Positions 25,345 to 40,200 of a stretch of DNA of 64,000 nt are shown here, piece by piece; within the stretch, counting starts at the first letter, position 1; the number at the start of each line of letters is the position of its first letter. Under the pieces are notes generated by a model. The model was given only the letters and a program-made list of their open reading frames with translations. It searched no databases and was not told where the DNA came from. Source of the stretch: Cruorifilaria tuberocauda (lineage: Eukaryota; Nematoda; Chromadorea; Rhabditida; Onchocercidae); contig JABVXU010000308.1 in assembly GCA_013365365.1 (NCBI GenBank), positions 1 through 64,000 of the forward strand, written 5' to 3'. Made by a program: the position numbers and the translations under genes.

Positions 25345-28300
25345 CTGGATGATTTAAAGTACGTTCTACAACTGATTCAAAGAATTTTGTTTTTTAGTTA
25401 TAAATGATAGTCTAGAAATTTCTTTCTTTTTCATCTTAAAAATATAGAAAATGAGCTTTTCATTTTCGTGGTGCCCAATTTAAGAATTCTTTTTGGGAAA
25501 TTATACGGACCATTGTCATTTGTTAATCATGATTTTTTGGGTTATTTGAATGACATTTCTAATCTTGAAATAGAATTGGAAAACATAGATTTCTCATAAT
25601 TTTTTTTCATATATGCAAGTTAAATATTCCTATCTGTTTCATTTATCCATTTTCTATTATTGCTGAAATTTTCTTAAATTTTACAAAATCTGAACTTTTC
25701 GTTTATTAATTTAGTTAGATAAGTTGATTAGACTACAGTCGCTATCTGGATCCCAAATATATTTATTCTTATATCACTATTACTATTCAGAGTATTTATT
25801 ATTAATATTGCAGGTTCTGATAATATTATTGCTTTTAATTTGATTCGATTTGTGTCATGGAACATCACATCTTGTCGCTATCATTATCCTTTTTCGAAGT
25901 CACTCTCGTATGCCTTAATTGTGCATGTATTTTGATATTGTTATGTCCAGAGTGTCTGTCATTGGTGATGGTACTGCCACTTTCTTTCAACTTCAATTTA
26001 AGAATCATCTCGCCTCACTGTTTTTATGCGCTCAATATCATCAAGGACATTATTGATGTTGGTCGTATTTGGTAATGTGTTTGGTAAGTTTACCCTTTCT
26101 TTCCTATGGGTTATTTCAGGATTGTTGAAATTTCCTGAGAAATTTTATTTTTTGTTTCGAAGCCGATATGAATGCAGTTGAAAATTTCAAGGATTCATTT
26201 GTGCTTGAGTATGCTGTGTATGTGTGTATCGGAGGAGTACTAGTTGAAATGAAGAACTTTCTAATTCGTTCCATGTGGATCACCGAGTTTCAGTGTTCTC
26301 TAGTAAAATGACTAAATTCATATTTGATTTATTATTCCGATCGTAAAAAGAACTATAATCATTTATGGTTTTCATTTCTTTAATTCTAGAATCCCTACGA
26401 ATTCCGTGTGTTGTCATTCTCCTAACAGTAAATAAGTTCTTGCTTCTCTTCATTATTCTGTCTAAATGAGATTATTAGTGCATAATTTATTGTCGTTACT
26501 TTTAATTCGCGTATCATCGACGAATTTCGCTAATGACACAAATTCTTAATTACTATTAACTTATAAAGATAATTTTCATTTTGTTGAGTGCTTCCAAGGG
26601 AAATTTTGTCAATCTTATCGGTGTGTAGTTCTTGACTGTTTCACAATAGTTATGCTCTCTGGTATTTTAAAGCCTTTAAAATATATTCGAACTATGTGTT
26701 CTAAAATGATATTGATGAGGAAGTTCCATATTCTGAAGTAATCATTAGAAAAATAAGACTTTAAATGGGGTGTTTGATGGGTTCAGTTAGAGTTGCACTA
26801 TATGTTTGTTGTTCGGAGAGCTGTCCTGTTAAATTTTCTAGTTCACTGTAGCATTTGTAGAAAATCTGTTTTTTTTTTGTTTTTTTTATTATTCGGCGAG
26901 AATGAGCAGTATAACTGTTCAAATAAGTGAAGAATAAAAAACATAAAAATGGAAGATATCTCCTTGATAAGGAAGGTCTTTTTAGTTGTGTATATAAAAA
27001 GAAGTAAGGAAAAGAGGATTGGTTTGACGAGTGATTTGATAGGGCCGAGTGAATATCGATGTTAGTAGTTGATAGGGAATAAAAAGTTTTTTTCGGTCAG
27101 CTGATAATCAATAATTGATATTTGTAGTTGCTTAAATATAATAATTACATGTATTAATGCTGCGAAGTGAATTAAAAAACAATATTGCATTTCTTCACAT
27201 GTGCTAATTCTATTAAAAAATTTATTTACTTAGTGTAATGGGAACGCTCAGTATGATTGTTGGGATGATAAGACGGACGGACAGGAGGGACATTATCGAA
27301 GGATGGATGGATGAATGAATGAATGAAATGCATGAATGCATGGCGTTCATTTCTTTTTTATTTGTGTTTCCATGAATCATTTTGGGACATTTTAATTTCT
27401 GTGCTATATTTTCATTTAATTCTCTGTCTCCTTTCGTCTTTTCCTCTTCTTCCTCTTTTCATCTTAACAGTTCTCTCGGAAAGTGTTCGCTATAATTAAA
27501 AGGAAAGTTTTGCTGAATATTGTAAATTAGTTATTTTAGTTTACGGTAGTGTCAATCAATATTGGGCTTCGGAGCATTGTAATTTGGATAGAATGAATGT
27601 TAGTTATCCAGGAATACTGAAGAAAATGATTAAAAGATTTATTTTGATAGCTCTTGCATGCTTGCAATTGACAAAGTTGATCAAAGTAATTTGATAAGAG
27701 AAGGAGAAGATTATGATGATAATCAACGCTTCTTGCTAGTATTATGGTTTGGGTTGTTAAAAAAAATGAGGTAGATATCAAGCTTTTTTGAAGTATTTCT
27801 AGCAGTTTCAAGAGTAATTGATTTAATAATAAATTACGTCATGCTTCAGCATAAATATTAGAATGTTGATGGATATGAACTTATTACTTGGTTTCTCATA
27901 GTAAATAATTTATGGAAAATGTACACTGTATTGTTATAGTCGCTTTTGTTGTTATTTAGCGTTGATATTTGCTTGAATATTGTTTAAAGTTCTTTACTAC
28001 CATTTGGTAATTAAATTGGCTGCAGTTTATTTCGACTGAATTAGCTAAAGTTTATTGCACTGCACGATGCTTTCTTTTCTTGTTAATAGTTTAGTTTAAT
28101 AGCTTCTCACAAAAAACTAAATATTTGAATTTTTTCTTTCAAATCTAAGTTAAAATATGTTTGTCAATTTCATATTTTCTTCTCGACATGTATATGCATT
28201 ATATTGCATGATACATAATTAAAATTAATTTAATAATATAGTAATATGCGCTTTTTCACTTCAAACACACATGTACATCAAGCGAATTTTCTACATTCCA

Positions 28301-28494
28301 TCTTTTTGAACATGAAGTCTTCTCCAGTCTATCTTTTTGAACGTAAATTGAAATGTTTAAACTCTCTAGGATACAGAAAAAAATTAAAAATAAAAATGCT
28401 TTTGATAGAAGGAAAACTATAGTTATAGAGTCGTTAGTAGTTGTTGATGGCTTAAAGAAAATCGGTGGTTTGTAGATAAGTAGTAATGTATATC

Positions 28495-28527
<33 letters not shown>

Positions 28528-31500
28528 AATGTGTGTGTCTGTATGTATAATATGTATTTTGACGATGCTGTCTCACATTCCCCATTTTTTTTATCATCCT
28601 CACATTATACTGAAAGCGTTGCACTACACCAATTGATAGGATTTTTATGTCTTATCTGGGTTTCACAGCTTTGTTCCAAGTAGAAAGAAATCCATTTTAT
28701 GAGGAATAAGAAAAAATCCTTAGAAAATTTGCCGAATATTTCGTATTACATATCGTTGTATGTGTGAATAAGGAGTATTTGGTAGTTTTGAATTAACTGA
28801 ATTTGATAATTTCTCTCTGTTTATATATTGCTATTACGAAAAGCCAGACCAGTATAGATAGTAATAGTAGTAGAATTTTAGTATGAAAATTAACACAAGA
28901 TATATTGGTGGGATACGGCTGATAATTGGAGAGTAATTTGTAAGACGTTTTCTGATTATAGAGAGGAATCGGTATCAAATGTGATTTATAAAATACGACT
29001 AGAGAAAAATATGTATTTCTGTTTCTTCATTTTTATTAAAATTTTTGGAATATCATTCGTTTTTGTTTATTCATATTTTTTAGAACATTTGCTGTTTTTA
29101 TGCTTTTATGATAAAATACTATGTTTGGTGATATTTCAATATTTTATAGTTTATTCTTCATTTCTATTCAATAGTTAAAAATTTGTGGACCATTCCAGTG
29201 CTTGGCACGTTTCGTCATCAAACATAGGCTGATTTTTATCTTTTACAGTAAACAGCAATGAGATTTGAATTTGAAGATTTCATTATGTGTTCCATTTACA
29301 TTCAGTTATTTTGAAGCCACAGGCTATACCCATGTGATTATTTGTCATACGGTGATGGAAAATAGAGGAACGAGAAAAAAGGAAAAATGGGAATGAAAGA
29401 ATTTTTTCTTGGGTAGAAAAATTTTTAGTACGATAAATACGTATTGTAAAATATTCTTTTCGAAAATTTCTCAGAAGTTTTGATCTGAATAAGATAGCAA
29501 ACCTTCCTCCATCTCATTTTGAGCAACATTATTCAATTCTTATTTTTTTTTTTTTGATGCGAAAATATCGGGATAAGAATTTTGCTTATCGTTGATGTAT
29601 CGGTTCTCTTTTCATCATTATCCTTATTTCTGTAATTATTATAATTTATTCATGTATCAATTTGTTATAGTGAGCAGTGAAAATTTGTCGCGCTTAAACT
29701 AGTTTTAATTATTAGTAAGTCTACTATTGCAAGAAAATGAAATACTTTACTATTACATTTGAATTTGTAATTATGAATATGAAAGTATTATTTAATCTTG
29801 AATTGGTATTAAAAATGTTGCCGAATATCATGAGTTTTCATCATATATTACTTGAAACCAATTCAGTTTATAATGTTTTTAGTTTTAGTATCTCTAAGCA
29901 ATATTTATAAATCGGTTTTCATTCCATTTTCAGTTTTCCATCGGGCGCCTAGATTTTTCATCTGCCGTAAGCATTCATCTTTCTCCTATGCATCATCGCT
30001 TTTTGACTATGAATTGTTTGTATAGAACTGTACAATTTATACAATTTCAAAATGATGAAATCTTTTTTTTTTTTTTTCAGTTTTATCAGTTTTTATTAAT
30101 GACATCAGCAACTACTGTCACCGGCATTTCTTTATCGTAGCAATTTTTGTGCTTTTGCTCTATAACGGACTATGACTTTTGCATTCTTTTATACAAAAAA
30201 AAAAATCGTTTTTGCTTTCTAGTGGTAAATAATCCTTAAATGATTTGCCATTGTAAATAGTGATGAGGACTGATAAGGACTTTTTCCATATTTCCGGGTT
30301 ATATATTTCTTGTAGTTTCTTTTCGCTAGAGTTACTTTAAGTGACTGATTGTGCTTATGGTGTATAGCTGTTTATTTCAGTTCGTTTTTTTCTTTTTTCG
30401 AAATATAAAATTGAACATTGTGTGGAACAAGTTTAGATAGAATTGAAGCTTTCTTATTTTGCAGTGGGTACAGTTTGTTGTTAAAAAATTGTTTGATTCG
30501 AGAAATTTATCTGATGGAAAATCTTTTTGCCTACTTCTCGATTTTTTACATTTTTTTAAACTTCAAATGATTGGTGAACAAAAGGAATTCTATACAAATG
30601 ATAATTTTCATTTGTTACTTAGTTAGAGGAACATATCTTGTTATACAGAAAGTTAGTAATTTAGAAACTAGCCATAAATTTCAGAAACATATAAAAGACA
30701 AGAGATAAGTAAAAGACAAAAAAGTCTGTTAACGAATCAAAATATTTTTGACAAAGAAATGAGGAACTACTACAGATGGATAGAGGATAAGTTGATAATT
30801 TGGAGCATGAGCACTTCCTTCAAACTGGAATGGTCAGTTCGTTTTCGTCCGATTTGTTTTTAATATAAATTGTATTTAATTCTTTTTTTCCATTCAGTTT
30901 TTTTCATTTTAATTGTGAAAAGTTCTTTCCGTATTGCCATTATTAAAAGCTTCATTCCTTCTACCTCTTAGTTTTTACTGCTCAAAAAAAGATTGGTTTG
31001 GTTTCGATAGTATCCAAACATTTTCGTTTTATTTACGGCTTAATTAAATGATTCGTTTTATTTCATTCTTAATAAAAGTTTTAAACTTTAGCTTAACATT
31101 ATTTTAATATTTTAGCTTGATAGTTTTTATGAAACAGTGATGGTAATCTGATATTGATAAAAGATTAATATAGATCGTAGTAGCAACAGTTTCCGTTGAA
31201 TTTTATAAGATTTTTTCCTGAAAATGTTCAAAAAGTTTTGATAAAAATTATTTGTCTTAAAGCAGAATTCTTATGCCCAAAAAGCATTTGAATTTATTAT
31301 CAATATTATCAATTATTAAATCAAAATTTGGGCTACTTTTTTTTAGGAGATGAAAGATTTACCTTCGAACGGTTGCAAATTGCAAGTGATTTGCAAATGT
31401 TGTATTGTTTGCAACGTTTAAATTAGTTCTGATCAAATTCTCAAAAATTCAAGCTTTTCATATTGATTTATATATTTGAGAAATGTAGTTCTTGTACATA

Positions 31501-33888
31501 TTTACTTTTTTGCAGTTAGCACATTTGATTTAGCTTAGTTGAGTCGGCTTAATATACGGAAAATTTCGTATATTTAGCAAAATCATTCGTTTTTTAATGC
31601 ATCTATTTTCCAAATATTTCGTTTTCTTGAGTTTATTGAAACTCAGCTCATGTCTCAATTATTACTTTGTTAGAATTGAATTTCAATTATTTCAGAATTA
31701 GAATTGTGCATTATTGAATGATTGTTACGCATATTCGGGAGTAGTATATGTCATTTATGAGCTTTGAAATGTTTTTGATTTGATAAGTTTTGGTCATATT
31801 GAAAATGAATAAACTTGAAAAATAGTGGAATGATTTCTTCCTTTACGAAATTCAGATCAATATTATCATATGAGAGAGATTAAAGAAACTTTTGTAAGAG
31901 TTGCGTGTTTACTAGTGGTATTCAGCAGAGGAGTTGGAGGGTTGAGCTGAATTGTGACCGATTACCAATTAGTAAATCTAAAAGCTTCACGGAAATTGGC
32001 GTATATCGGAGATCTTTGTCGAAAAATGCAATAAATTGTAGTATTGGCGCGCGGATTGAACAAAGCGAAAGATATAGGAACGAAAATTAGTAACATGTTC
32101 TAATCGACTTTTCATCTTGGTAACATCTGGCATGTCTATCCTGATTTTAATTGATGGAAGAAGAGAAAAGAAGTATTGTCGGTCATTTTATGTCTTTTCT
32201 CGATTTTTCCCTATTTCATCTGCGTCACATCTTCTATTAATAATTATAGCGATTTTTAAATAATAGTGAATTAAAATTATGAAGAAAACAGCTGTATCAT
32301 AATTTCGAAAAGTATACAGCTGTTAGATGATTTATTTGAGTGTTTTTGTTACTGATGAACAGAGAATGCATGATTTTCATAGACGTTTAAAACCGGTTTA
32401 TTTGCTTATATTAGTAGTTTGCGGTAACGAATGCCTATGCGAACACTCTGCAAAATGAAAATAGAAAACACATGCTAACAATAATTTGTCTTAAGGTACA
32501 ATTAATATTAATGTATAGGCTTAGTTGAGATAATCTGTTGGATTTAATAAAAGTAAATTTCTTTATTGGTATAAAAAACTGGTAGTGAGGATTTTTGGAG
32601 ATTTTACTTAATTTCTTAATTTTAATTTATATTGTGAATATTTGAAAAATATTTAGGTACATATGTATATGAAAGTTAAAGTAAGTTTTTTTTTTTGTTC
32701 TCTTTCCATTCTCCCTTTTTACTCTGATAAAAGTCATTAGTGGTTATTCGGTCAAGAAGACTCATCATCGTAGTTGCTGATGGAAATATCAGAATCAGTG
32801 TGATTCATCGATATAGACAGCAATATGTATCGTCATCTGTGCAGTTAGTGCAGCTGTTGTTGAATTACTGGTGTGTCATTTGTTAAACAGATTTCAAAGA
32901 CTGATGGGAGAATATGCAGAATATCGAACATTGTTACTATTTTCATTTTGTATCCTCATTTAACTAATTAATTTATCATTTGTTCAATTAAGATGTTCTA
33001 TCTATCGATCAGTTCCTTCAATAGATGTCATCAATTGTTTCATAAGTGACTTAAGTTTTACGTTAACTTATTTTGATTTTTTATTTCATCATCATCATTT
33101 AACGGTTATTATTAATTATTGTTACCTTGTAATGTATTGAAATTTGAGTGATGAAGAAGAGTGTGTCACAATATTAAATTTTCGAATTCACTTCTCATCT
33201 TTTCTCTTTTTTTTGTTGCTTATACAACACTTGTGTGTTCTTGAAATATGATTGAGTGAAAAAAAGAAAATGAAACGACATGACATAATACCACTTTATC
33301 CAACCTATTTCCCACTATCGTAATTATCCAACCTATTTTCCATTATCATAGTTGAGTCATAGTCTTATTGTCAATTACTTTATTTCCCATATATATATTT
33401 AATAAATATTTAAATAAACAGGACAAATATAAAGCAAATAGATTTGTCTTGAATAATTTTTATTTTCACTCTCTCATAAATTTTCTTATTTTAAAGTATG
33501 TATATGCATATATATTGGTAATGATCATTACTAAAGCTATGTTGATGATGATAATACTAAGAAATAAGAACTATAATAGTTGCTAGTGAAAGTTTAACTT
33601 GATACATAGCTTTAGTGAGTTTCATACCATATCATTATTAGCTTCTTCTCAACATTATCAGTTTTATTGTTTACTTAGTTATTCATCTATCATAAAAACT
33701 ATGAAATATATATATATAGTGAATATTCTGAAGGATAGATGGATATGAATTAACTCGATTAGCTATTTATTAATGAATTCGTTCGTTAATTTTTATTACT
33801 GCATAAAGCAATTTTTGTTCCCTCCTTTCTAATCCCAAATGATGATGGCATATAGTAGTGGTTACCGTTTGCTTGTATCATTTAAAAG
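25345..33888. other. Gene desert: intergenic, no supportable exon
   Basis: About 8.5 kb of T-rich, AT-rich sequence. Open frames of 60-120 codons occur on both strands but are of low complexity or lack splice context, and none resembles a known family. A GGAT/GAAT run lies at 27299-27326 and a TA/GT microsatellite at 28490. Much of this may be the upstream control region of the homeobox gene. Confidence 0.6.
28490..28540. repeat. TA then TG microsatellite
   Basis: A run of TA dinucleotides (about 28494-28517) passes directly into GT dinucleotides. The 122-codon minus-strand frame over it (Thr/His/Tyr-rich) is a product of this repeat. Confidence 0.95.
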
Positions 33889-34033
33889 GTCGATTGAAAC
33901 GGCAGGTGACATTGATGGCCGGCCGGTTTAGGTATGAATAGTGCGGGGTTTACGAGGCACTCAGTTCACGATCTCATGGCATTGACGATCGTCCGATTTT
34001 CGATAGAAACCCGCTGCTCATCATACTGCGCAC
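33889..34033. promoter_or_regulatory. CpG-rich patch, candidate promoter or 5' non-coding exon
   Basis: In about 145 bases there are more than a dozen CpGs, including GGCCGGCCGG and the palindrome GACGATCGTC, while the kilobases around it are AT-rich and nearly CpG-free. A donor-like TTTAG|GTATGA lies at 33927-33936. The patch is 3.3 kb upstream of the homeobox start codon, whose exon has an acceptor at about 37170. A spliced 5' leader exon is a reasonable guess; function is inferred only from composition and position. Confidence 0.4.
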
Positions 34034-34633
34034 ATTTTTTGCTAAATTGCTTTTGTGATGTGTTATACTGTAAACCCATTCTTCCGTATTTTATTTGCTA
34101 TCTTCAGCAATCAAAAATACTCTTTGTTAGTGTTAGTGTTGGTATATTGTAGCTTTTTAGTTATAGTATTTTTGTTATTGTTATTGTTGTTGTTGTTGTC
34201 ACAGTAATAATAAGTAGTAAAAGTAATACGAATACGGTATAAATATTAAATAGTTATAAAATAAATGAATAGAAAAAGTTAAATTTTAATAATATTAATA
34301 TAAAATTTTAAATTTAAATAATACTAATATAAATAATTAATTTAATATGTTTTTCTTTTATTCATGATAATTGAAAAAATTTACCATCTCTAAAATTTTA
34401 AAAATATTATTACAATTTAAATTTAATTTTCTATTGTTAGAAGCAATTATTTTATTAAGGTAAATATTATTACACTTTTTTTCCTTTTATATTTATTAAT
34501 TTATTTGGAAACAAATGAAAGGTTTTGTTTGTAATAAACTGGAAAATGTTGACAATATATTATTGTGAAATAATCTTGTTTATATTTGTTAAATTTTAAG
34601 ATGAATCATAATAGCTGTGATTATTGCTGGAGT

Positions 34634-34731
34634 GTATGTGTGTGTGTGTATGTGTATGCGTGTATGAAGCATGAATATACGAATGTTGTGTTTGTGTTTA
34701 TATATATATATAGATAGATAGATAGATAGAT
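34634..34731. repeat. TG, TA and GATA microsatellites
   Basis: A TG run at 34634-34656, a TA run at about 34700-34711, and five adjacent GATA units to 34731. Confidence 0.95.
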
Positions 34732-35964
34732 GTGTATGTTTTGAGAAATAAAAACATGGAAGTTAAAAGGAAGAAATATGAGATTTAATGTGTGAAGTCT
34801 AATGAATTCTAGTATGAGAAAGATAAACAACGATTTTAATGATGCATACATAGGCCAATAATGTCCAAAATTTTATCGTATATGATAGAAGAGGAGATGC
34901 AAATTCCAAGGTCGATTATGGAATTGATTTGGTTCAATCTGATTCTCGATTATAGATGAATGAATGAATGAGTATAAATGCAGAAGAACTAGGCTTCAAG
35001 TAACAGAGGTCATGTCATTTTTGAGAATGAGGGAGGGAGAAAAAGTTGGTGATATAATCTATAATGTATTTGTTATAAAAGATGAAAGAAAATGATTAGG
35101 ATAGGTGAAATGATTTATCACTACTATATTAATATTAATAGTAATTATATTAATATTATAACTATAACTATTTTTTAGTAATAAAAGTAAATAAAAGTAG
35201 TAATTATAACTATATTAGCAATGAAAATGGAGATATAGGATAAATTATTGTATTGTGAAACCTATAATGAAAGTGGAGATAGTATGTTTTTTAGTTATTT
35301 CGTGTTAATATAAAAGATAATAATCATAGTGAATGGATATAATTGAATTTGATTATGGAACAGTTTTTCGATTGTGATTAATATTATGAACAGTTTAAAT
35401 TTTGAAATGTATGTTATCAGTTATTATTTAAGCAACTATCAAATTTCATCTATGTAGCATATTTGTAAATTCAATGAGGTATATTTCGAGTATATGTTGC
35501 TAGTTTATAGAGAATATAATAGGTGTTATTTCCTTGCATAAAGAAATTTGATTCTTTTACTCTTACAATATATAACATAAGGTTTTCATCGGGAAGGAAA
35601 TTTTTGAAAATTCATGGTAATTATATATCGTGTTATGTTGCGTTATGTCTATTTTTAGAAAATGCATTTGACAAGAGTCATCGTTATTGAAATTTAATCA
35701 AATTCTCTCCCTCTCTCTTTCATCCTTTTAGTTCCTCTTTTTCCTTCTCTTTCTTTTTGCTATTCTTTCTCTCATATTTGGTTCATATTCAAATGATTCA
35801 ATTGATTAAACTTAAGCTTAAGCTTCATTTATTATATATTTGCTTCATTAACCGTTTATCTCCATGGTAGCATACTCATAGGATGATAGTTAATTTCCGG
35901 ATAATTATAATTTCTTTTTTCCTGCTCTGAATTTCAGTTCTATATTTAGACTGATATTTGTGAG

Positions 35965-35988
35965 TGAGAGGGAGAGAGAGAGAGAGAT
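35965..35988. repeat. GA microsatellite
   Basis: Uninterrupted GA run preceded by GTGAGTGAGAGG. Confidence 0.95.
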
Positions 35989-37232
35989 GATATATCGAGC
36001 AATGAATATTGGTAGTAGTAGAGGTGGAAAGATAAAAGCAATTTACTATTTATTTTGTGAAAATCGTAGTAATTTTTTTTCTTAATAATTTGTTACAGTC
36101 GTTTTCGTTTCCTGTTCTTTTCTCTTTTTCTCTCTCTCTCCCTTTCTCTTCCGATTATTACCTTTACAACCGGAATTTTTTTCTTCGAATGCATGAAATT
36201 TGCATGAATTGCATGAAAGAAATGGCGAATAGGTCGATGTGATGATATTTTTGCATCATTCCTAATGAACAAGTTAAAATTCTTTTTAAAAAAATTTTCT
36301 TTTGTCCATGATGCATGCTATTTCGTAAAACTTTTTTATTGAATAATCTTTTCGGGATTTTCTATTCAGTTTTTATTTTATTGACTATCCGTTAATTATG
36401 TATAGCACATATTTCATAGGCAAATTCCCTTATGCCTTTTGAAATGCTATATATATATATATATCATTGCTTCAGAGACAATTCTGCTGATGACTTCGGA
36501 AATGAAAATAAAGAAATGGTTAATTTTGGAGGATTTCCATCATTCTTAGTGGTGCCGGTTCTTTTTTCTTTTTTCATTTCCATGGTTTCTTCTCTAGTAT
36601 TTCGTTCCTTGATTTAAATTCAATCAAATTTCTGGTGAATATACCATTTACCATAAAATTGGAGATATTTCACTTCATTATATTTATAGAAATATTAATA
36701 TGTAATGGGAGAGAAAATATGAAAATAAATATTCTTTGGTGCACTGAATATGAACTTGAGATTGAATTGATAATTTATAGATTTTTAATAGGATTATAGC
36801 AATATGAATGGAATTTGTAGATTTTTGAGTTTGAGAGATTATTGATATAGCATTGGAATGGGTTTTAATTTTTTTTTTTACAATTTATTTACTGTTTCAT
36901 AATTTGCAATATCTTATAGTATTATTTAAAATACTTGTTGAAGTTTTGATATCTTGCATACTTTTTTTTTAATGAAGAGTTATTTTGTCTTCTTCATGAT
37001 TTGAATGAAATATACGAAGAATTGACTGATAAACATATGATTGTTTTAATAAACAATAAACCAATATTTCTCTTTTTGATTCTGTTTAGCCTAAGTCGTT
37101 GTACTTCTGAAATAAATAAAAAATATAATCATAAAAATTTATGTTTATATCAATTTCTGTTTTTTTTTCAGCCATTGTGTGTTTCCACTGAAATATAAAT
37201 TGAAATAATTGACGTAAACAATTGGATCCTAA

Positions 37233-40200
37233 ATGGTTGCAAGTTACGTGTTTTCACATGATGCCACATCACCTACTGCTGAAGCTGCACTTATTTTACC
37301 TTCTTCTCCATCATCTGTTACTGCAATTGAGAAAACTAAGCAACGTCAACAAGTTAGTGATTTTCACAAATTTCTCACTATACGAATGAAAAATCCTTCT
37401 CATTCCATTTCCATCATCATTTATGAATAATCTTTGAAGTAAACAATACTGTCTGTTATGTTATCTCTCTTCCTTATTAGTATCATATACTAAATTTATA
37501 ATTTTTAATTATTCATGTCTTTGAATATGAATGTAGTTGTTTGTGTTGTTTACTAGTGAATGATGATGATGATGATGATGATGAAATATTCAATATTTAT
37601 ATGAATATATATAGAAAGTAGCGTATGCATAGATTGATATATGAGTGTGTATGCTTGTGTCTGTGTATGCATATGTGTGTTAGTCGTACTATTTCGAAAT
37701 TTAGTCGGAAAGCTGTCTGCTGTGAATTTGACGTTTTTTGATGATGAAATACCCTAGGGTGAGTGGAATGGATGAGTTTATTGCATCTCCGAAAAGATGT
37801 AAAATGACTTGTTCCATTGATATCTTTTATGATATAGGAGAAGAAGATGATAGGAAGAGTGAATGAGACAGGTTTATATAATACAGATAAGTATATGAGT
37901 ATAGATAAATATATAAGATGATATGGAAGGGAGGAGGGAAAGGATTTGTAAATTCTTTTTGATATGTTTATTTATTTTGTATTTTTTATTTAAATATTCA
38001 CAATTATGTATTTGTGAAGATTGTTAGGTTTGTTTGTTTGTTTTTTATATGGTAGTGAGGTTTTGGAATGATTAACTAACTTATTCGATAAGATTAATCT
38101 ATAAATGAATAATATATGATTTTGGTTTGTTTAGTTTAGCATGAATTCTTGAAGATTTTTCTTTTTATAATAGCAACATTTCTTGTAGTGTATTATAGTA
38201 GTAGTTATATTTGTTGATGAGTAATAAAAGAAAGAAGTTCAAAAGAAAGAAAAGAAAAAAAAAGAAAGAAAGAAAGAAGTTATTAGAAAGAATGGATTTT
38301 AATTTGATTAAATAGTGTACGTACGTTTTCATTTATTGATATGTAATTAGTCGTATTCTCGTAGTCGTATTCTTACACTGATAGTAGTAGCTTGTGTTGT
38401 TGTTTAATTGATTCTTATACTGTTAATCTCTAGCATTCAGGTTAGTTTTTCCTTTTGCATAGTGAATTGAGTAGTATGATTATTTGCAGTTTAATGAGGA
38501 ATATTTTTTCAACATCCATATTTTGTTTTATTATAAGAAATGATAATAGAAATATGAAAGAGAAAATTTTTCTTATATATATATTATATTGAATAAAATG
38601 GGGGATATAATAGTTTTTGTTATTCTTTTTTATCTTATCAAAAAAAAAAAAAGAATTTTTAGAGAATGTTTGGTGATTTTATATGTCATACACACATACA
38701 TGTTGACGTTTATCAGTGTGCTATTAAATTTTGCTCTCCCTCAAAAATGAAAAGAGAGAAAATAGTGAATTTGTTTTCATGAAAAAAAAAGAGAGATGTA
38801 TGTAATATTTTCAGGCAGCAATGCTTGATGCATGGTTAGCAATGCATGGTGATAATCTTTACCCTTGTCGAGAAGAGAAAGAACGCTTGGCAAAAGACAT
38901 GTCGATGACATATATACAGGTTGTTTTCATTTTGAAAAATTATTCATCATTGTTATTGTTGTTTCCTTGGTATTTTAGATATTGAATTATGAGTAATCTA
39001 GTGAAATTTTTATAAAAGAGTAAATGATTTGGCATTTGTGAATGAACAAATTTTTTAGACTAGTATATGAGTATACATTTGAAATATTTAAAAATTCTTT
39101 TATAGCAATATTTGAAAATTTCTTATTTGTTTCTTCTTTCATTCTTTTGAATTATTTTTTACCCATATTTTAAATGGACTTTTCGCATAATTCATGATAA
39201 TGTTTAAGTGGAGAAAAACAGGAAACTATAGTGAGGATATGAAATAGTATTTTGTCTTATTTTTTCCTTTGGCACTTATTTGATATTCATGTGAAATGAA
39301 AATGATATCTTTTATGATTTGGATTTTAAACTTTTATGGTTTGGGTTAAAAGCATAAGCGTGCTCTCTGCATTTTAAATACTCTGCATCTATGAAAATAT
39401 TTTCTTTTTGATTTATGATATTTTTTTTTACAAATATTCATTTGCTAATGTAGTGCATGATTTAGAGTGTTATCCTAAATATCACCATCGAGATACAATT
39501 TTAATCTAATTTCAAATTTTCTTTTCTAGTTTGGCTATATTTGAAATATGAGTACTTTTTTTATTTTATCTCTTTTTGCTTTACATAGCACATGTTAATT
39601 TTAGAAATTTTAAAAGTGCCATTCTAAATGTTACTATCAATACTACTATTTTATTACCATTATTAAAATATTACAATTATCTGTTAATCATTGAAAGCAA
39701 ATTTTTGACGTACGTTAAATCTGTGTCTTCATATGTTCCACGTATTTCTCTCATGCATATTGCTATGCTAATATATCGATAGTATGCAGAATATGGGTAA
39801 AGTGTTTTGTTTACATTTGCAATGTGTGTGTGTAATTGTAAATGTGTCTATGCCTTTCGTGTCATTCTGCAGCATTTCCATCTTTTTCATCACTATCGCT
39901 ATCATTATTATCCACCACCATCATTCTTTCCTTTTCATTTATTCCGATTCATTGTTAAGTTTCAGTAAACTTAAATTCGTTTTAGAATTTAAACTGTGAA
40001 ATTTAAATTGGATTATAGATAGCTATTAAGGTTTAAATTGGATTATAGATAGCTATTAAGGTGTGTTATATTCGAATATTTTGTTTTTGATTTTTGATAG
40101 TTATTTTTTTTTTTTGGTAGTAAAATAAAATAAGATATAAAATAAGGTGGAATCATGTTTGTTAATGGGAAATTGATTGTAATAGGAAAAAGAAGAGAAC

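Larger units (their letters stand above)
34034..37169. other. AT-rich upstream region of the homeobox gene with microsatellites
   Basis: No exon seen. It holds TG, TA and GATA runs at 34634-34731, a GA run at 35965-35988 and a short TA run near 36450. The repeated AAGCTTAAGCTT (35814-35826) is a small palindromic repeat. Confidence 0.6.

Noticed and set aside
28256..28624. 122-codon minus-strand frame rich in Tyr, Thr and His
   Set aside because: It is the translation of a TA/TG microsatellite and flanks, without family resemblance.
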